Below the pieces are notes generated by a model that worked only from the letters and a program-made list of their open reading frames with translations, was not told the DNA's origin and did not search any database. A program made the translations under genes and the position numbers. Positions 15,694-24,380 of a DNA stretch of 64,000 nt are shown piece after piece. This DNA is from Microbulbifer agarilyticus (GTDB taxonomy: Bacteria; Pseudomonadota; Gammaproteobacteria; Pseudomonadales; Cellvibrionaceae). How positions within the stretch are numbered: position 1 is the first letter of the stretch; each line of letters starts with the position of its first letter. Location of the stretch: NCBI RefSeq assembly GCF_020171345.1, contig NZ_JAIUZM010000003.1, positions 1 to 64,000 of the forward strand, in the 5' to 3' direction.

Positions 15694-16137
15694 TCAGAAT
15701 ACTTCGTGGCGCTGGTAGCGGTTGCACCGATTGTCGCAGTACGGCTTGTCCGAGCGAATGGCGCCACTGGTCGGGTGGACCAGTAGTTGGCGCTTCTTGC
15801 TGCCGTGGTAGGCGACCACATTCCAGTAGCCGTTGCGAAAAACCATGCTGCCGAAGGAGTGAAAGCCCAGTTGCTGCAAGCGTGCGCGGACTGCGCCGGC
15901 GCTCAGGTCAATCTCGGAGGGTGTGTGTCCATCGAGATCGGGCCCGTACAGCTGCGGGGGGATCTGGGGGTTGGTTTTGGGGCCGGAAAACTGGAAGTCC
16001 TGGGGGGAAAAGGGGCCCGGTTGTTGTGCGGCGGCACCGGCGGCCACCGACAGGGCGACAGCGAGCAGCGTGACGCCGAGAAAGTGACGCGTTTTGTGGG
16101 ACTGTCCTTGTTGGAATGGTTCAGTGGCAAACAGCAT
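15694..16137 (-). CDS. exported protein of unknown function
   Basis: About 147 residues from ATG 16137 (GGGGAG just upstream; TTG 16149 is an alternative). A signal peptide is visible (FLGVTLLAVALSVAAGAAAQ) followed by a Pro-rich stretch. The C-terminal half, RARLQQLGFHSFGSMVFRNGYWNVVAYHG then LVHPTSGAIRSDKPYCDNRC, resembles a single PepSY-like repeat (helix, then two strands with W and a GxI turn), so it could bind in the periplasm. No partner gene is obvious. Divergent from the M1 peptidase gene. Confidence 0.65.
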   Translation of the reverse strand: MLFATEPFQQGQSHKTRHFLGVTLLAVALSVAAGAAAQQPGPFSPQDFQFSGPKTNPQIPPQLYGPDLDGHTPSEIDLSAGAVRARLQQLGFHSFGSMVFRNGYWNVVAYHGSKKRQLLVHPTSGAIRSDKPYCDNRCNRYQRHEVF

Positions 16138-16366
16138 GGCGCTCCCCAAATTGCCTTTATCCGGTCATTGATAGGCTGGGAAGGGTGCAATCCCAAGTAG
16201 GCTTAGCTTCCTGCCGCTGGCAGACGGGCTCCCGGCCGCCGGCGGAAGCACTTTGCGATAAGTGGAAGGGTTGCTGAGACGGTATTTCGGGGCCGGAATA
16301 GCCAGTCACGAGCAGGCTGCTAGAATGGCGCGCTATTTATCTAGCATGAGAAAAATGGCGCCAACC

Positions 16367-18730
16367 ATGACCATTAAGACCTTATACCGTCGCCTGGGCG
16401 CGGTACTGCTCGGATTTGCCGGGACCTCTGCGGTCATTGCCGCCGACCCTCTGACTGTGACCGGCGACAAGTTCCGCCAGCTGGAAGAGCTGCTGCCCAC
16501 CCCGAATATGTACCGCGCCGCTTCCGGTGCGCCGGGGCATGCCTACTGGCAGCAGCAGGCAGATTACGACATCAAGGTCTCCCTGGATGATGACAAGCAG
16601 CGCATCACCGCGTCTGAAACCATCACTTACACCAACAACTCGCCGGATACCCTGCGTTACCTGTGGGTGCAGCTGGACCAGAACCGCTTCAAGCCAAACT
16701 CTTCCGGCAACTTGGCGGCGCCGGTAGACGTTGAGTCCATCGCCCCGGACACCATCCCGTTCCGCAGCTTCCGTCGCGAAGTGGTCTCCGCGGAATTCCA
16801 GGGTGGTTATGACATCACCAAGGTGGCGGATGCCCGTGGCCGTGACCTGCGCCACACCATCGTCGACACCAATATGCGCATCGACCTGCCGCAGCCGCTG
16901 AAGTCTGGCGACAGCGTCACCTTCCAGATCGACTGGGAATACAACATCATCGAGCAGAAGGCATTGGGTGGCCGCTCCGGTTACGAATATTTCGAGCGCG
17001 ATGGCAACTACCTGTACGAGATTGCCCAGTGGTTCCCGCGCATGGCTGCGTATAACGATGTGAGCGGCTGGCAGAACAAGCAGTTCCTGGGCCGTGGTGA
17101 GTTTGCCCTGGAATTCGGTGATTACCGGGTGGCTATCGAAGTGCCGGCGGACCACATCGTTGCCTCCACCGGTGTGCTGCAGAACCCGCAAGACGTACTG
17201 ACCCGCGAGCAGCGCGCGCGCCTGAAAAAGGCCGAGACCGCGAAGAAGCCGGTAATGATCGTGACCAAGGACGAAGCCCTGGAGAACGAGAAAGACCGCG
17301 CAACTGCCCGCAAGACCTGGGTGTTTGAAGCAGAGAACGTGCGTGACTTTGCCTGGGCTTCCTCGCGTAAGTTCCTGTGGGATGCACAGGGCTACAAGAA
17401 GGGCGGCACCGACACCATGGCGATGTCTTACTATCCGGAAGAGGGTACCCCGCTGTGGGACAAGTACTCTACCGAAGCCATCATCCACACCATGGAAGTG
17501 TTTAACCGCTACAGCTTCGATTACCCGTACCCGACCTCCATTTCGGTCAATGGCCCGGTAGGTGGTATGGAATACCCGATGATCACCTTCAATGGTCCGC
17601 GTCCGGAGATTGATGAGGAAGACCGCAGCAAGCGCACCTATTCCCGTCGCACCAAGTACGGTCTCATCTCGGTGATCATCCATGAGGTGGGTCACAACTA
17701 CTACCCGATGATCGTGAACTCCGATGAGCGTCAGTGGACCTGGATGGACGAAGGTCTCAACACTTACGTTCAGTTCCTGGCGGAGCAGGAGTGGGAAGAG
17801 AAGTACCCGTCTCGCCGTGGCGACGCGCGCAAGATCATTGAGTACATGAAGAGTGAGAACCAGGTGCCGATCATGACCAACTCAGAATCTATTCTGCAGT
17901 TTGGTAACAATGCCTACGGGAAGCCGGCTACTGCGCTGAATATCCTGCGTGAAACAGTGATGGGCCGTGAGCTGTTCGACTTTGCGTTCCGCGAGTACTC
18001 CCAGCGCTGGAAGTTCAAGCGCCCAATGCCGGCGGACTTCTTCCGCACCATGGAAGACGCGTCCGGTATGGATCTGGACTGGTTCTGGCGCGGTTGGTTC
18101 TACACCACTGACAATGTGGATATCAGCATTGATGCAGTGAAGCACTACACCGTGGGTACCAAGAACCCGGATGTAGAAGGCCCGTGGAAGCGTGAGCGTT
18201 TCGAGGAAGCGCCGGAGTCTGTCACCAAGCAGAAGAACCGCGCGAACAAGATGACGCGCATTGTGGATGGCAAGCCGGAGCTGGCGGACTTCTACAATGA
18301 ACACGATGAGTTTGATGTGTCCAATGCGGATCGCAACAGTTACCGCGGTATGCTGGATGGCCTGGAAGACTGGGAGCGCGATCTGCTGAAAGTAGAGAGC
18401 AATGTGTATGTGCTGAATTTCAGCAATATCGGTGGTTTGGTGATGCCGATTATTCTGAAGCTGGACTACACCGATGGTTCTTCTGAAGAGCTGCGTATCC
18501 CGGCGGAAATCTGGACCCGCAATGCGGCCAAGACTTCCAAGATGCTGGTGCGCGGTAAGGACAAACTGTTGAAGTCGGTTGTGGTTGACCCGCACTGGGA
18601 GACTGCCGACGTGGATGTGGAGAACAACCACTACCCGCGCCGTATCATCAAGTCGCGCCTGGAACTGTTTAAAGACGAGAAAGCGCGCAACCTGATGAAG
18701 GACTGGCAGGAAGAGTTGAAAGAAGACTAA
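16367..18730 (+). CDS. M1 family metallopeptidase, exported
   Basis: About 787 residues with a signal peptide (LYRRLGAVLLGFAGTSAVIAA). Zinc aminopeptidase of the gluzincin type: substrate-binding GGMEYPMI (the GxMEN equivalent, about residue 400) and HEVGH-(18)-E with HEVGH at about 439-443 and the third ligand in WMDEGLNTYVQF. N-terminal beta domain (residues 50-250) with the ETITYTNNSPDTLRYLWVQL pattern. Likely digests peptides in the periplasm. ATG 16367 is preferred because it puts a compact n-region before the signal core; 16346 and 16262 are also open. Confidence 0.92.
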   Translation: MTIKTLYRRLGAVLLGFAGTSAVIAADPLTVTGDKFRQLEELLPTPNMYRAASGAPGHAYWQQQADYDIKVSLDDDKQRITASETITYTNNSPDTLRYLWVQLDQNRFKPNSSGNLAAPVDVESIAPDTIPFRSFRREVVSAEFQGGYDITKVADARGRDLRHTIVDTNMRIDLPQPLKSGDSVTFQIDWEYNIIEQKALGGRSGYEYFERDGNYLYEIAQWFPRMAAYNDVSGWQNKQFLGRGEFALEFGDYRVAIEVPADHIVASTGVLQNPQDVLTREQRARLKKAETAKKPVMIVTKDEALENEKDRATARKTWVFEAENVRDFAWASSRKFLWDAQGYKKGGTDTMAMSYYPEEGTPLWDKYSTEAIIHTMEVFNRYSFDYPYPTSISVNGPVGGMEYPMITFNGPRPEIDEEDRSKRTYSRRTKYGLISVIIHEVGHNYYPMIVNSDERQWTWMDEGLNTYVQFLAEQEWEEKYPSRRGDARKIIEYMKSENQVPIMTNSESILQFGNNAYGKPATALNILRETVMGRELFDFAFREYSQRWKFKRPMPADFFRTMEDASGMDLDWFWRGWFYTTDNVDISIDAVKHYTVGTKNPDVEGPWKRERFEEAPESVTKQKNRANKMTRIVDGKPELADFYNEHDEFDVSNADRNSYRGMLDGLEDWERDLLKVESNVYVLNFSNIGGLVMPIILKLDYTDGSSEELRIPAEIWTRNAAKTSKMLVRGKDKLLKSVVVDPHWETADVDVENNHYPRRIIKSRLELFKDEKARNLMKDWQEELKED

Positions 18731-18758
18731 ACCCTTCCTCAAGTCTCTACTTAGCTGG

Positions 18759-18863
18759 CCCGGTGGCGGTGCTGCCGCCGGGTGCAGTCTTGCGAGACAC
18801 GCATGAACCCATCCCTGGGGCTCTGCACCGCCATCCATGGCGGTGAAGGTCTCGCAAGACTGC
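18759..18863. repeat. nested inverted repeats downstream of the M1 gene
   Basis: Three stems: CCCGGTGGC (18759-18767)/GCCGCCGGG (18774-18782); a perfect 15-bp repeat GCAGTCTTGCGAGAC (18784-18798)/GTCTCGCAAGACTGC (18849-18863); and inside it CACCGCC (18826-18832)/GGCGGTG (18839-18845). No T-run follows. It may end transcription, protect mRNA 3' ends or be a dispersed palindromic repeat. Confidence 0.7.
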
Positions 18864-18977
18864 CCCCAGCGTCAGCACCTTCTCTCAAACTGCACATCTC
18901 CGTTAGCGCACATCGTCGTTTCGTTATGCGTTGCATACAATTTCTAAACGCACATTTTGAATTGGTTGGGTTCATAT

Positions 18978-19478
18978 ATGCAGATTCAAATGCTTCGAGC
19001 TTTGCAGCTTGCTTTTGTCGCTTTCGCTCTTATCTTGAGTGCAGCTCAAGCCCACGCCCATCGCTACCACTTCGGCCTCACCGAAATGTCCGTGAATGAG
19101 CGTACCCAGTCCCTGGAAATCACTCATCGTTTCTTTATCGCGGATATGGAGCGCGCGCTGCAATTGAGTGCGAGTAAGGAAATGAAGGATGCCAAGGCGC
19201 AGATGGAGGCGTATGTGAATGATCGCTTTCAGTTGCGCACCGCCGATGGTGCAGTGATCAAGCCCAAGTGGGTGGGAATGGAAGCGGATGTGCACGATGT
19301 GTGGGTGTATCAGGAGCTGCCGCTGGCGGAGGTGCAGGGTAAGAAACTGCAGGTGCGTCAGTCGATGCTGATGGAGATGGAGCGGGATCAGGTGAATACG
19401 GTGAACGTTACCCGCGATGGCAATACTGAAACCTTTACCCTGAAGCCCGGTTCCAGTGCGGTAACGGTTCAGTTCTGA
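18978..19478 (+). CDS. DUF6702 family exported protein
   Basis: About 166 residues. The signal peptide ends at AQAHAHRYHFG; the HxHxxH cluster at the mature N-terminus could bind metal. YHFGLTEMSVNERTQSLEITHRFF and FWVGMEADVHDVWVYQELP-type strands are typical of DUF6702, small periplasmic proteins often next to M1 peptidases in marine bacteria, as here (M1 gene 250 bases upstream on the same strand). Function unknown. ATG 18978 is chosen; TTG 18957 and ATG 18990 are possible. Confidence 0.85.
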   Translation: MQIQMLRALQLAFVAFALILSAAQAHAHRYHFGLTEMSVNERTQSLEITHRFFIADMERALQLSASKEMKDAKAQMEAYVNDRFQLRTADGAVIKPKWVGMEADVHDVWVYQELPLAEVQGKKLQVRQSMLMEMERDQVNTVNVTRDGNTETFTLKPGSSAVTVQF

Positions 19479-19513
19479 GTTTTGTGTCTGGGGTTTTTGC
19501 CTGAGATGTGTGC

Positions 19514-21283
19514 CTAGCCGCAGCTACAGCAGCGGCGGGTTTTTTCGGTCTTGCCGATACCGGGGTTGAAGGTGTTGGTGGGGTCGAGTTGTTCGAAGAA
19601 TTCGCGTTGTGCGTCGGGCGCCTGATACAGGTGGCCGACGTTGTGCTCTGCGGGGTAGCGCGCGCCTCGCTGGTCGAGCAGCGCGAGCATAGCCTTTTTG
19701 ACGGCCTCGTGGTCGGCGTCTTTTTTCAGGACGTAATCCTGGTGGAAGACGTTACACAAGAAGTGGCCGTAGTAGAGGCGCTGTTCCAGTTGGTCGGCGA
19801 TTTCTGCCGGTAGCTGTTCCTCCCAATTTATATCGTTGCGCCTGAGTGCGATATCCAATGGCAGCAATTCGCCCACGCGCTTGTGATGTACGGCCTGGTA
19901 ACGCATGGCGGCACCGGCGGACACGAAACGGTGCAGCATGGCTTTGCTGGCTTCCTCCACTGTACAGACAAAAAAACAACCCGCGTTTTCCTCTTTCGCG
20001 AAAAAGGCCTGCAGCCATTCGTGGGTGCTTTCGATGCCGTCGTCGGCCACCTTGACGATCAGGTGGTGAGGAAACTTTTCTCGATAGTCCAGCATGCGCT
20101 TGGGCAGGTGTTGCGGGAGCAGCTTGCTGATTTTTTGTAGCAGGCGTTCACTCAGAAAGCGCGGCAGGAAACTGCGTTTTTCCAGCCAGGCATCAACGCG
20201 ACCTTTGAGGGCAAAGAAGCGCGGCATGTTGCTCGTGCCGAGTGTGTTGATCAGGTAGAAGCTGTCTCTTCCGTATTTCGCAGCGAGATCAAACATGTCG
20301 CGGTGCAGGTATTCACCGAGTAGAGGAATAGTAGGTAACTCGCTCAGTAGCCCCCGGCGCAGGCGCGCAAATACGGCGGGATCGTCGCTGCCGATATAAA
20401 ACGTTTGTGTGCGCTTGGGGGTGGGGTAGGTGTCGAGGCGCACCGCGAAGACTGCGACCTTGCCGGCGCAGCCGCTGGTTTCAAACAGGCGGCGCGGGTC
20501 GGCGTTGAATCTCGCCGGGGTATCGGCGTCCACATCACGCACCCGTGCCACATATTCCCGGTCCGAGGCCATCCGTGGACGGGTGTTATTGTCCGAGTAG
20601 GCGAGTTGCCCAACTTCCGAAAAATTACCGTGCTCGAGGTTAGTGAGTATTTCCTCGGGGGTTTTGCCCAGCTCGATTCCCAGGTGATTGATCAGTTGCA
20701 GTTCGCCGTTGCCATCGACCTGTGCGTAGAGGGCCAGTTCGGTGTAGGCCGGACCGCGTTGGCAGAGCGCGCCGCCGGAATTGTTGGCGATACCACCAAT
20801 AATCGAGGCCCCCAGACAGGAAGAGCCAATCTCGGAATGTGGTGAGCGCTGCAGGGGGGCCAGCCGTTTTTCCAAACTGTTGAGTGTGGCGCCGGGCAGG
20901 GCGACAATTTGTTCGCCCTTCTGGTTACCCTCACCCAGCAGATGAATGGTGTTCATGCGCAGGGTATTGATGACCACAACTGGACGGTCGTAATCGGTAC
21001 CGCTGGGGGTGGAGCCTTCTGTCAGGCCGGTATTGGCAGCCTGCAAGATTATGATGGTGCCTGCGTGTACGCAGGCCTGGAGGGTTTGCCAGAGTTGCAG
21101 GAGTGAGTCCGGGAAGACCACTGCGAGCGCCGCGCCTTCACCGGAGCGATAGCCGGTGCGGTAGTACTCGTTGCGCTCGGCATCGGTGATAACACGCTCG
21201 CGGCCCAATAACTGTTCCAGTTGTTGGAGTAGTTGCTGCGTGTTTGCGCGGGTATCACTGATACGGGACGTGGTTTCTGGCAT
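19514..21283 (-). CDS. dld: quinone-dependent D-lactate dehydrogenase
   Basis: 589 residues, a peripheral inner-membrane flavoprotein that oxidises D-lactate to pyruvate and passes electrons to quinone. FAD-binding domain (residues about 30-280) with LQAANTGLTEGSTPSGTDYDRPVVVI and SCLGASIIGGIANNSGGALCQRGPAY; C-terminal catalytic and membrane-binding part with ALRRNDINWEEQLP and YYGHFLCNVFHQDYVLKK. E. coli Dld has 571 residues. The end EKTRRCCSCG gives three cysteines in a four-residue window, which is unusual. It is convergent with the DUF6702 gene, 35 bases apart. Confidence 0.95.
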   Translation of the reverse strand: MPETTSRISDTRANTQQLLQQLEQLLGRERVITDAERNEYYRTGYRSGEGAALAVVFPDSLLQLWQTLQACVHAGTIIILQAANTGLTEGSTPSGTDYDRPVVVINTLRMNTIHLLGEGNQKGEQIVALPGATLNSLEKRLAPLQRSPHSEIGSSCLGASIIGGIANNSGGALCQRGPAYTELALYAQVDGNGELQLINHLGIELGKTPEEILTNLEHGNFSEVGQLAYSDNNTRPRMASDREYVARVRDVDADTPARFNADPRRLFETSGCAGKVAVFAVRLDTYPTPKRTQTFYIGSDDPAVFARLRRGLLSELPTIPLLGEYLHRDMFDLAAKYGRDSFYLINTLGTSNMPRFFALKGRVDAWLEKRSFLPRFLSERLLQKISKLLPQHLPKRMLDYREKFPHHLIVKVADDGIESTHEWLQAFFAKEENAGCFFVCTVEEASKAMLHRFVSAGAAMRYQAVHHKRVGELLPLDIALRRNDINWEEQLPAEIADQLEQRLYYGHFLCNVFHQDYVLKKDADHEAVKKAMLALLDQRGARYPAEHNVGHLYQAPDAQREFFEQLDPTNTFNPGIGKTEKTRRCCSCG

Positions 21284-21292
21284 TGCAGTAGA

Positions 21293-21574
21293 TCAGTTGT
21301 TGTCTTCCTTCATCTCTAGTATTTCCCCGCTGTTGGGGTCTACCTCCAGATCCCACTTCTTGCCTTCTTTGTAGGCTTCAATCTCCCAGCGGCCCTGTTC
21401 CAGAGTTACTTCCACCACGGGTGTATAGCCCTGTTGCTCCAGCTTGGTAAGCACCATGGATAGCGCCATGGCACCGGGTGGGGGCTTTTTGTCTTTGGTG
21501 TCGTCCTGTGCGGCTGCCACCGCGGCAATGCCGCCCAGGGTGACGGCGAGCAGTGAGTTCTTCACATTTTTCAT
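21293..21574 (-). CDS. PepSY-domain exported protein
   Basis: 93 residues: signal peptide (NSLLAVTLGGIAAVAAA), then one PepSY repeat, KLEQQGYTPVVEVTLEQGRWEIEAYKEG and LEVDPNSGEIL. PepSY domains are thought to inhibit peptidases or sense ligands in the periplasm. AGGGAG lies 6 bases before ATG 21574. It lies 9 bases upstream of dld on the same strand, so the two are probably co-transcribed. Confidence 0.85.
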   Translation of the reverse strand: MKNVKNSLLAVTLGGIAAVAAAQDDTKDKKPPPGAMALSMVLTKLEQQGYTPVVEVTLEQGRWEIEAYKEGKKWDLEVDPNSGEILEMKEDNN

Positions 21575-21638
21575 GTTGTACTCCCTGAACCAGCGGGTAG
21601 TCCAGCCGGTTTCTCGAAGTGATGATCTTGCCTAGGAA

Positions 21639-22121
21639 TCAGTCGTTCTTGCTGAGACGTTGCTGCATCATAAAGCACCACTCATCACTGCCGCCATCGG
21701 GGCCATGGGCGCCGTCGCCGCCGGTGAGCTTGTCCATGGCGGTGAACCATTCTTCGGAGCCCACTTCAGGCAGGCCCGTAGGGTAGTGTTCGGCAATGGC
21801 CAGGCCCTGGGTTTTCATCACCTCACCGTTGACCCACTCAAACCATTTTGCGTTGCAGATTAACTGTCCCTCACTGTTTGGGCTTTCGGGGGATTCGGTG
21901 CTGCTGGTATCGCCAGTACTGGCTGCCGGTGACGCACTGTCGCTGGTGGTTGTTTGGGTGCTGGGATCGGGTTCGGTAACGGTCACTTCTTCCACCACCT
22001 CCGCTTCGGTGGTCGGTGCGGTATCCGGATCGTTGGTATCAGATTTGCGGCTGCAGCCGTGGAGGATGACAGATGCCGCAAGAGTTGTGGCGAGCGCAGT
22101 GAGCAAGAGTTTATGGGTCAT
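21639..22121 (-). CDS. lipoprotein of unknown function
   Basis: 160 residues. Signal peptide with lipobox ILHGC gives a lipid-anchored Cys23. Residues 24-90 are a Ser/Thr/Glu-rich low-complexity linker, then a C-terminal domain with WFEWVNGEVMKTQG, then HGPDGGSDEWCFMMQQRLS and two further cysteines (in LICNAKW and EWCFMM) that could form a disulfide. No family recognised. TAGGAG precedes ATG 22121. It is in tandem with the PepSY gene, 64 bases upstream. Confidence 0.75.
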   Translation of the reverse strand: MTHKLLLTALATTLAASVILHGCSRKSDTNDPDTAPTTEAEVVEEVTVTEPDPSTQTTTSDSASPAASTGDTSSTESPESPNSEGQLICNAKWFEWVNGEVMKTQGLAIAEHYPTGLPEVGSEEWFTAMDKLTGGDGAHGPDGGSDEWCFMMQQRLSKND

Positions 22122-22248
22122 GAGGTCTCCTAAACTGTGCGTGCGTGTTCACTTGAACAGTGGTGGCGCCTATTTTTTCGGGTAGGTGCACTAAGCATAG
22201 GTGGATTTTGGTGCCTTGCACGGCGGTGGGGTGTTGCTCGAGCGCCAT

Positions 22249-22283
22249 AACACAACAGGCGGCCAGTGGCCGCCTGTTGTGTT
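22249..22283. terminator. intrinsic terminator after mltF
   Basis: Perfect 16-bp stem AACACAACAGGCGGCC (22249-22264) with its complement (22268-22283), loop agt. It lies 16 bases beyond the mltF stop codon on the minus strand. The T content after the stem is modest. Confidence 0.8.
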
Positions 22284-22299
22284 CATAAGAAGGGCTCGA

Positions 22300-23778
22300 T
22301 CAGAGTGCCGACTGGGAGGCCGCAGATTCCGCAGCGGGGACTTCCACAAGGGCTTCGCCATTGTCGTTGGCTGCGGCGTCGGCCAGGCGCTGTTCTTCGA
22401 TCCGGTCGGTCCAGGTCAGCAGGGCCTGATAGTGGCGGATATTCTGCACATACGTCACCGGTTCCCAGCCCCGGGCATAGCCGTGTTTCAGGGTCTTGTA
22501 GTACTGGCGTTTGGCCAGCAGCGGCAGGTGGTCGCGCACGTCTGGCCAGCGATCCGGGTTGCCGCCCATGCGCTCGGTGAGAACGCGGGCGTCTTCCAGG
22601 TGGCCAAGGCCAATGTTGTAGGCCGCAAGTGCCATCCAGGAGCGGTCTGGCTCGCGGATACGCTCGGGGATGCGGTCGCGTACCTGAACCAGATAGCGTG
22701 CCCCGCCGTCGATGCTCTCCAGCGGGTCCAGTCGATTTACGCCCATTTCGCGCGCGGTGGCGCGGGTCAGCATCATCAGGCCGCGCACACCGGTTGGTGA
22801 CTTGGCGCGCGGATTCCAGTGGGACTCCTGATAGCTGAGGGCGGCCAGCAGCTCCCAGTCCAGGCCGTATTTGTCGGCGGCTTTCTGCAGCTCTTCCCGC
22901 CAGCGGGGCAGGCGGTCGCGGGTGAGCTGGGCGAAGGTCTTGGCACCGCCCACATTCATCTGGCTCACGTGCCCAAAGTGCACTTCACGCAGCTCCGCGA
23001 CCAGGCCACTGGTATTGGCGCGGACCATAAAGCTGCGCGCGGCGCGGTAAAGGGTGTCGTCGTCGCCCTTGGGGAAGGCCCAGGAAACCGGCTGGAACTG
23101 GGTCAGGTTAAAGGCGATATGGGTATTGGGGTACAGGCCGCGGTGTACTGCGTAGGCGTTGGAGTCGACAACCGCGTAGTGGTACTTGCCCTGATCGACC
23201 ATCTCCACCAGTTCCATGGCGTCGACGTCGGAGATTTCCTCCCAGGACAAGTCTTCGTAGCGCTGGGACAGTTTGCGCAGCTGCTCGGCATGGGCGCTGC
23301 CGGCGATCACGGCAATATTTTTACCGGCCAGGTCACCCACACTGCGCGGGCGTGCCTCGCCCAGGCGGTAGATCACCTGTTGGCGAATCTCAAAATAAGA
23401 AGGGGTGAAGCGCACTTGCTCGCGGCGCTCGGAAGTCACCGTGAGGCCCGATGCCGCCATGTGTGCACCAGACTCGGGGTCTTCCAGCTCACCGAACAGG
23501 TGGCTCAGGTCGTGCACGTCGCGGATTTCGAGTTCAACGCCCAGTTCGCGGGCAAACTCTTCCAGCATGCCGTATTCAAAACCGGTGTATTGGCCGTTGG
23601 CATCTTCGTAGTAGGTGGTGGGCCCATTCTGGGACAGCACGACAAGATTGCCGGAGGCCTTGACCCTCTCCAGCAGGCTGGGCGCCTTGCTGGCGACCAA
23701 TAAAGAGGCACAGCAGGCCAGTGCCACCCCCTTTGCCAGGCGGCGGCTGTATCGCAACAGTCGGCTTTTCATGATCAT
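22300..23778 (-). CDS. mltF: membrane-bound lytic murein transglycosylase F
   Basis: 492 residues. N-terminal signal, then a periplasmic amino-acid-binding-like domain (residues about 40-270; NLVVLSQNGPTTYYED, GFEYGMLEEFARELGV) and a lytic transglycosylase SLT domain (about 295-460; ALSYQESHWNPRAKSPTGVRGLMMLT with the catalytic Glu in YQESHW). Cleaves peptidoglycan with anhydro-muramyl products. ATG 23778 follows GAGGGGA. The divergent pair mltF-purL is a conserved arrangement in Pseudomonas-related bacteria. Confidence 0.94.
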   Translation of the reverse strand: MIMKSRLLRYSRRLAKGVALACCASLLVASKAPSLLERVKASGNLVVLSQNGPTTYYEDANGQYTGFEYGMLEEFARELGVELEIRDVHDLSHLFGELEDPESGAHMAASGLTVTSERREQVRFTPSYFEIRQQVIYRLGEARPRSVGDLAGKNIAVIAGSAHAEQLRKLSQRYEDLSWEEISDVDAMELVEMVDQGKYHYAVVDSNAYAVHRGLYPNTHIAFNLTQFQPVSWAFPKGDDDTLYRAARSFMVRANTSGLVAELREVHFGHVSQMNVGGAKTFAQLTRDRLPRWREELQKAADKYGLDWELLAALSYQESHWNPRAKSPTGVRGLMMLTRATAREMGVNRLDPLESIDGGARYLVQVRDRIPERIREPDRSWMALAAYNIGLGHLEDARVLTERMGGNPDRWPDVRDHLPLLAKRQYYKTLKHGYARGWEPVTYVQNIRHYQALLTWTDRIEEQRLADAAANDNGEALVEVPAAESAASQSAL

Positions 23779-24380
23779 AGGCTGTCCCCTCGAATCCTTT
23801 CGTTAGCATTATTAACGTGTGAAGCTCGGCCAGTACCTGCTTGGTACCTAACACCTTTCATCCGGATCTTTCCCCAAGACTGGTTACCCGCTTGTGGCCG
23901 GTATCCATGCTTCACTGCGAGCGCTATCCATTGCGTCTCGCTTCGATTTACCGAGTACCAAGAGAATCCAGTACATCGGCAATGCCGGCTTTGCCTATTA
24001 TTTGAACAGCACTAGGCAAAAGCGCGGCAATTTTACCCCATCTCTACCGGGTCTGACCAATTTTGACCAAATTGCGAGACCTGGTTTGTGAAAGCCGGGG
24101 TTGTCCCAATCCACCTTTCAGTGTAGTTGGCGCAGCCGACCATGGGCCTGGCCAAGGGTGATTTAAGGGGAATTGAGGTCGTTCCTGGTGCCATTTGGGT
24201 CTTCTTTATTGAAGAACTAGGGGCATTGGTCCAGTTAATTCCCGTGGCAGTGTTGGAGTTGCGTCGCTTCAGGTACAATGCGCGCGCTCCGATTCCCGGT
24301 GCACCTGCGTGCCACCTCTAAACTGACCGGTTGCTTCCGGCCGCAGGCGCTCAAATTCAGACAAGAGGCTATCTCCCGCG
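23779..24380. other. 602-bp divergent gap mltF/purL
   Basis: No convincing gene. It holds a tandem decamer TGACCAATTT-TGACCAAATT (24054-24073) and a possible promoter for purL with -10 TACAAT (24274-24279); the best -35 candidates (TTGGAG 24253, GTGTTG 24250) are imperfect. No tRNA or obvious hairpin with T-run was seen. Confidence 0.5.
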
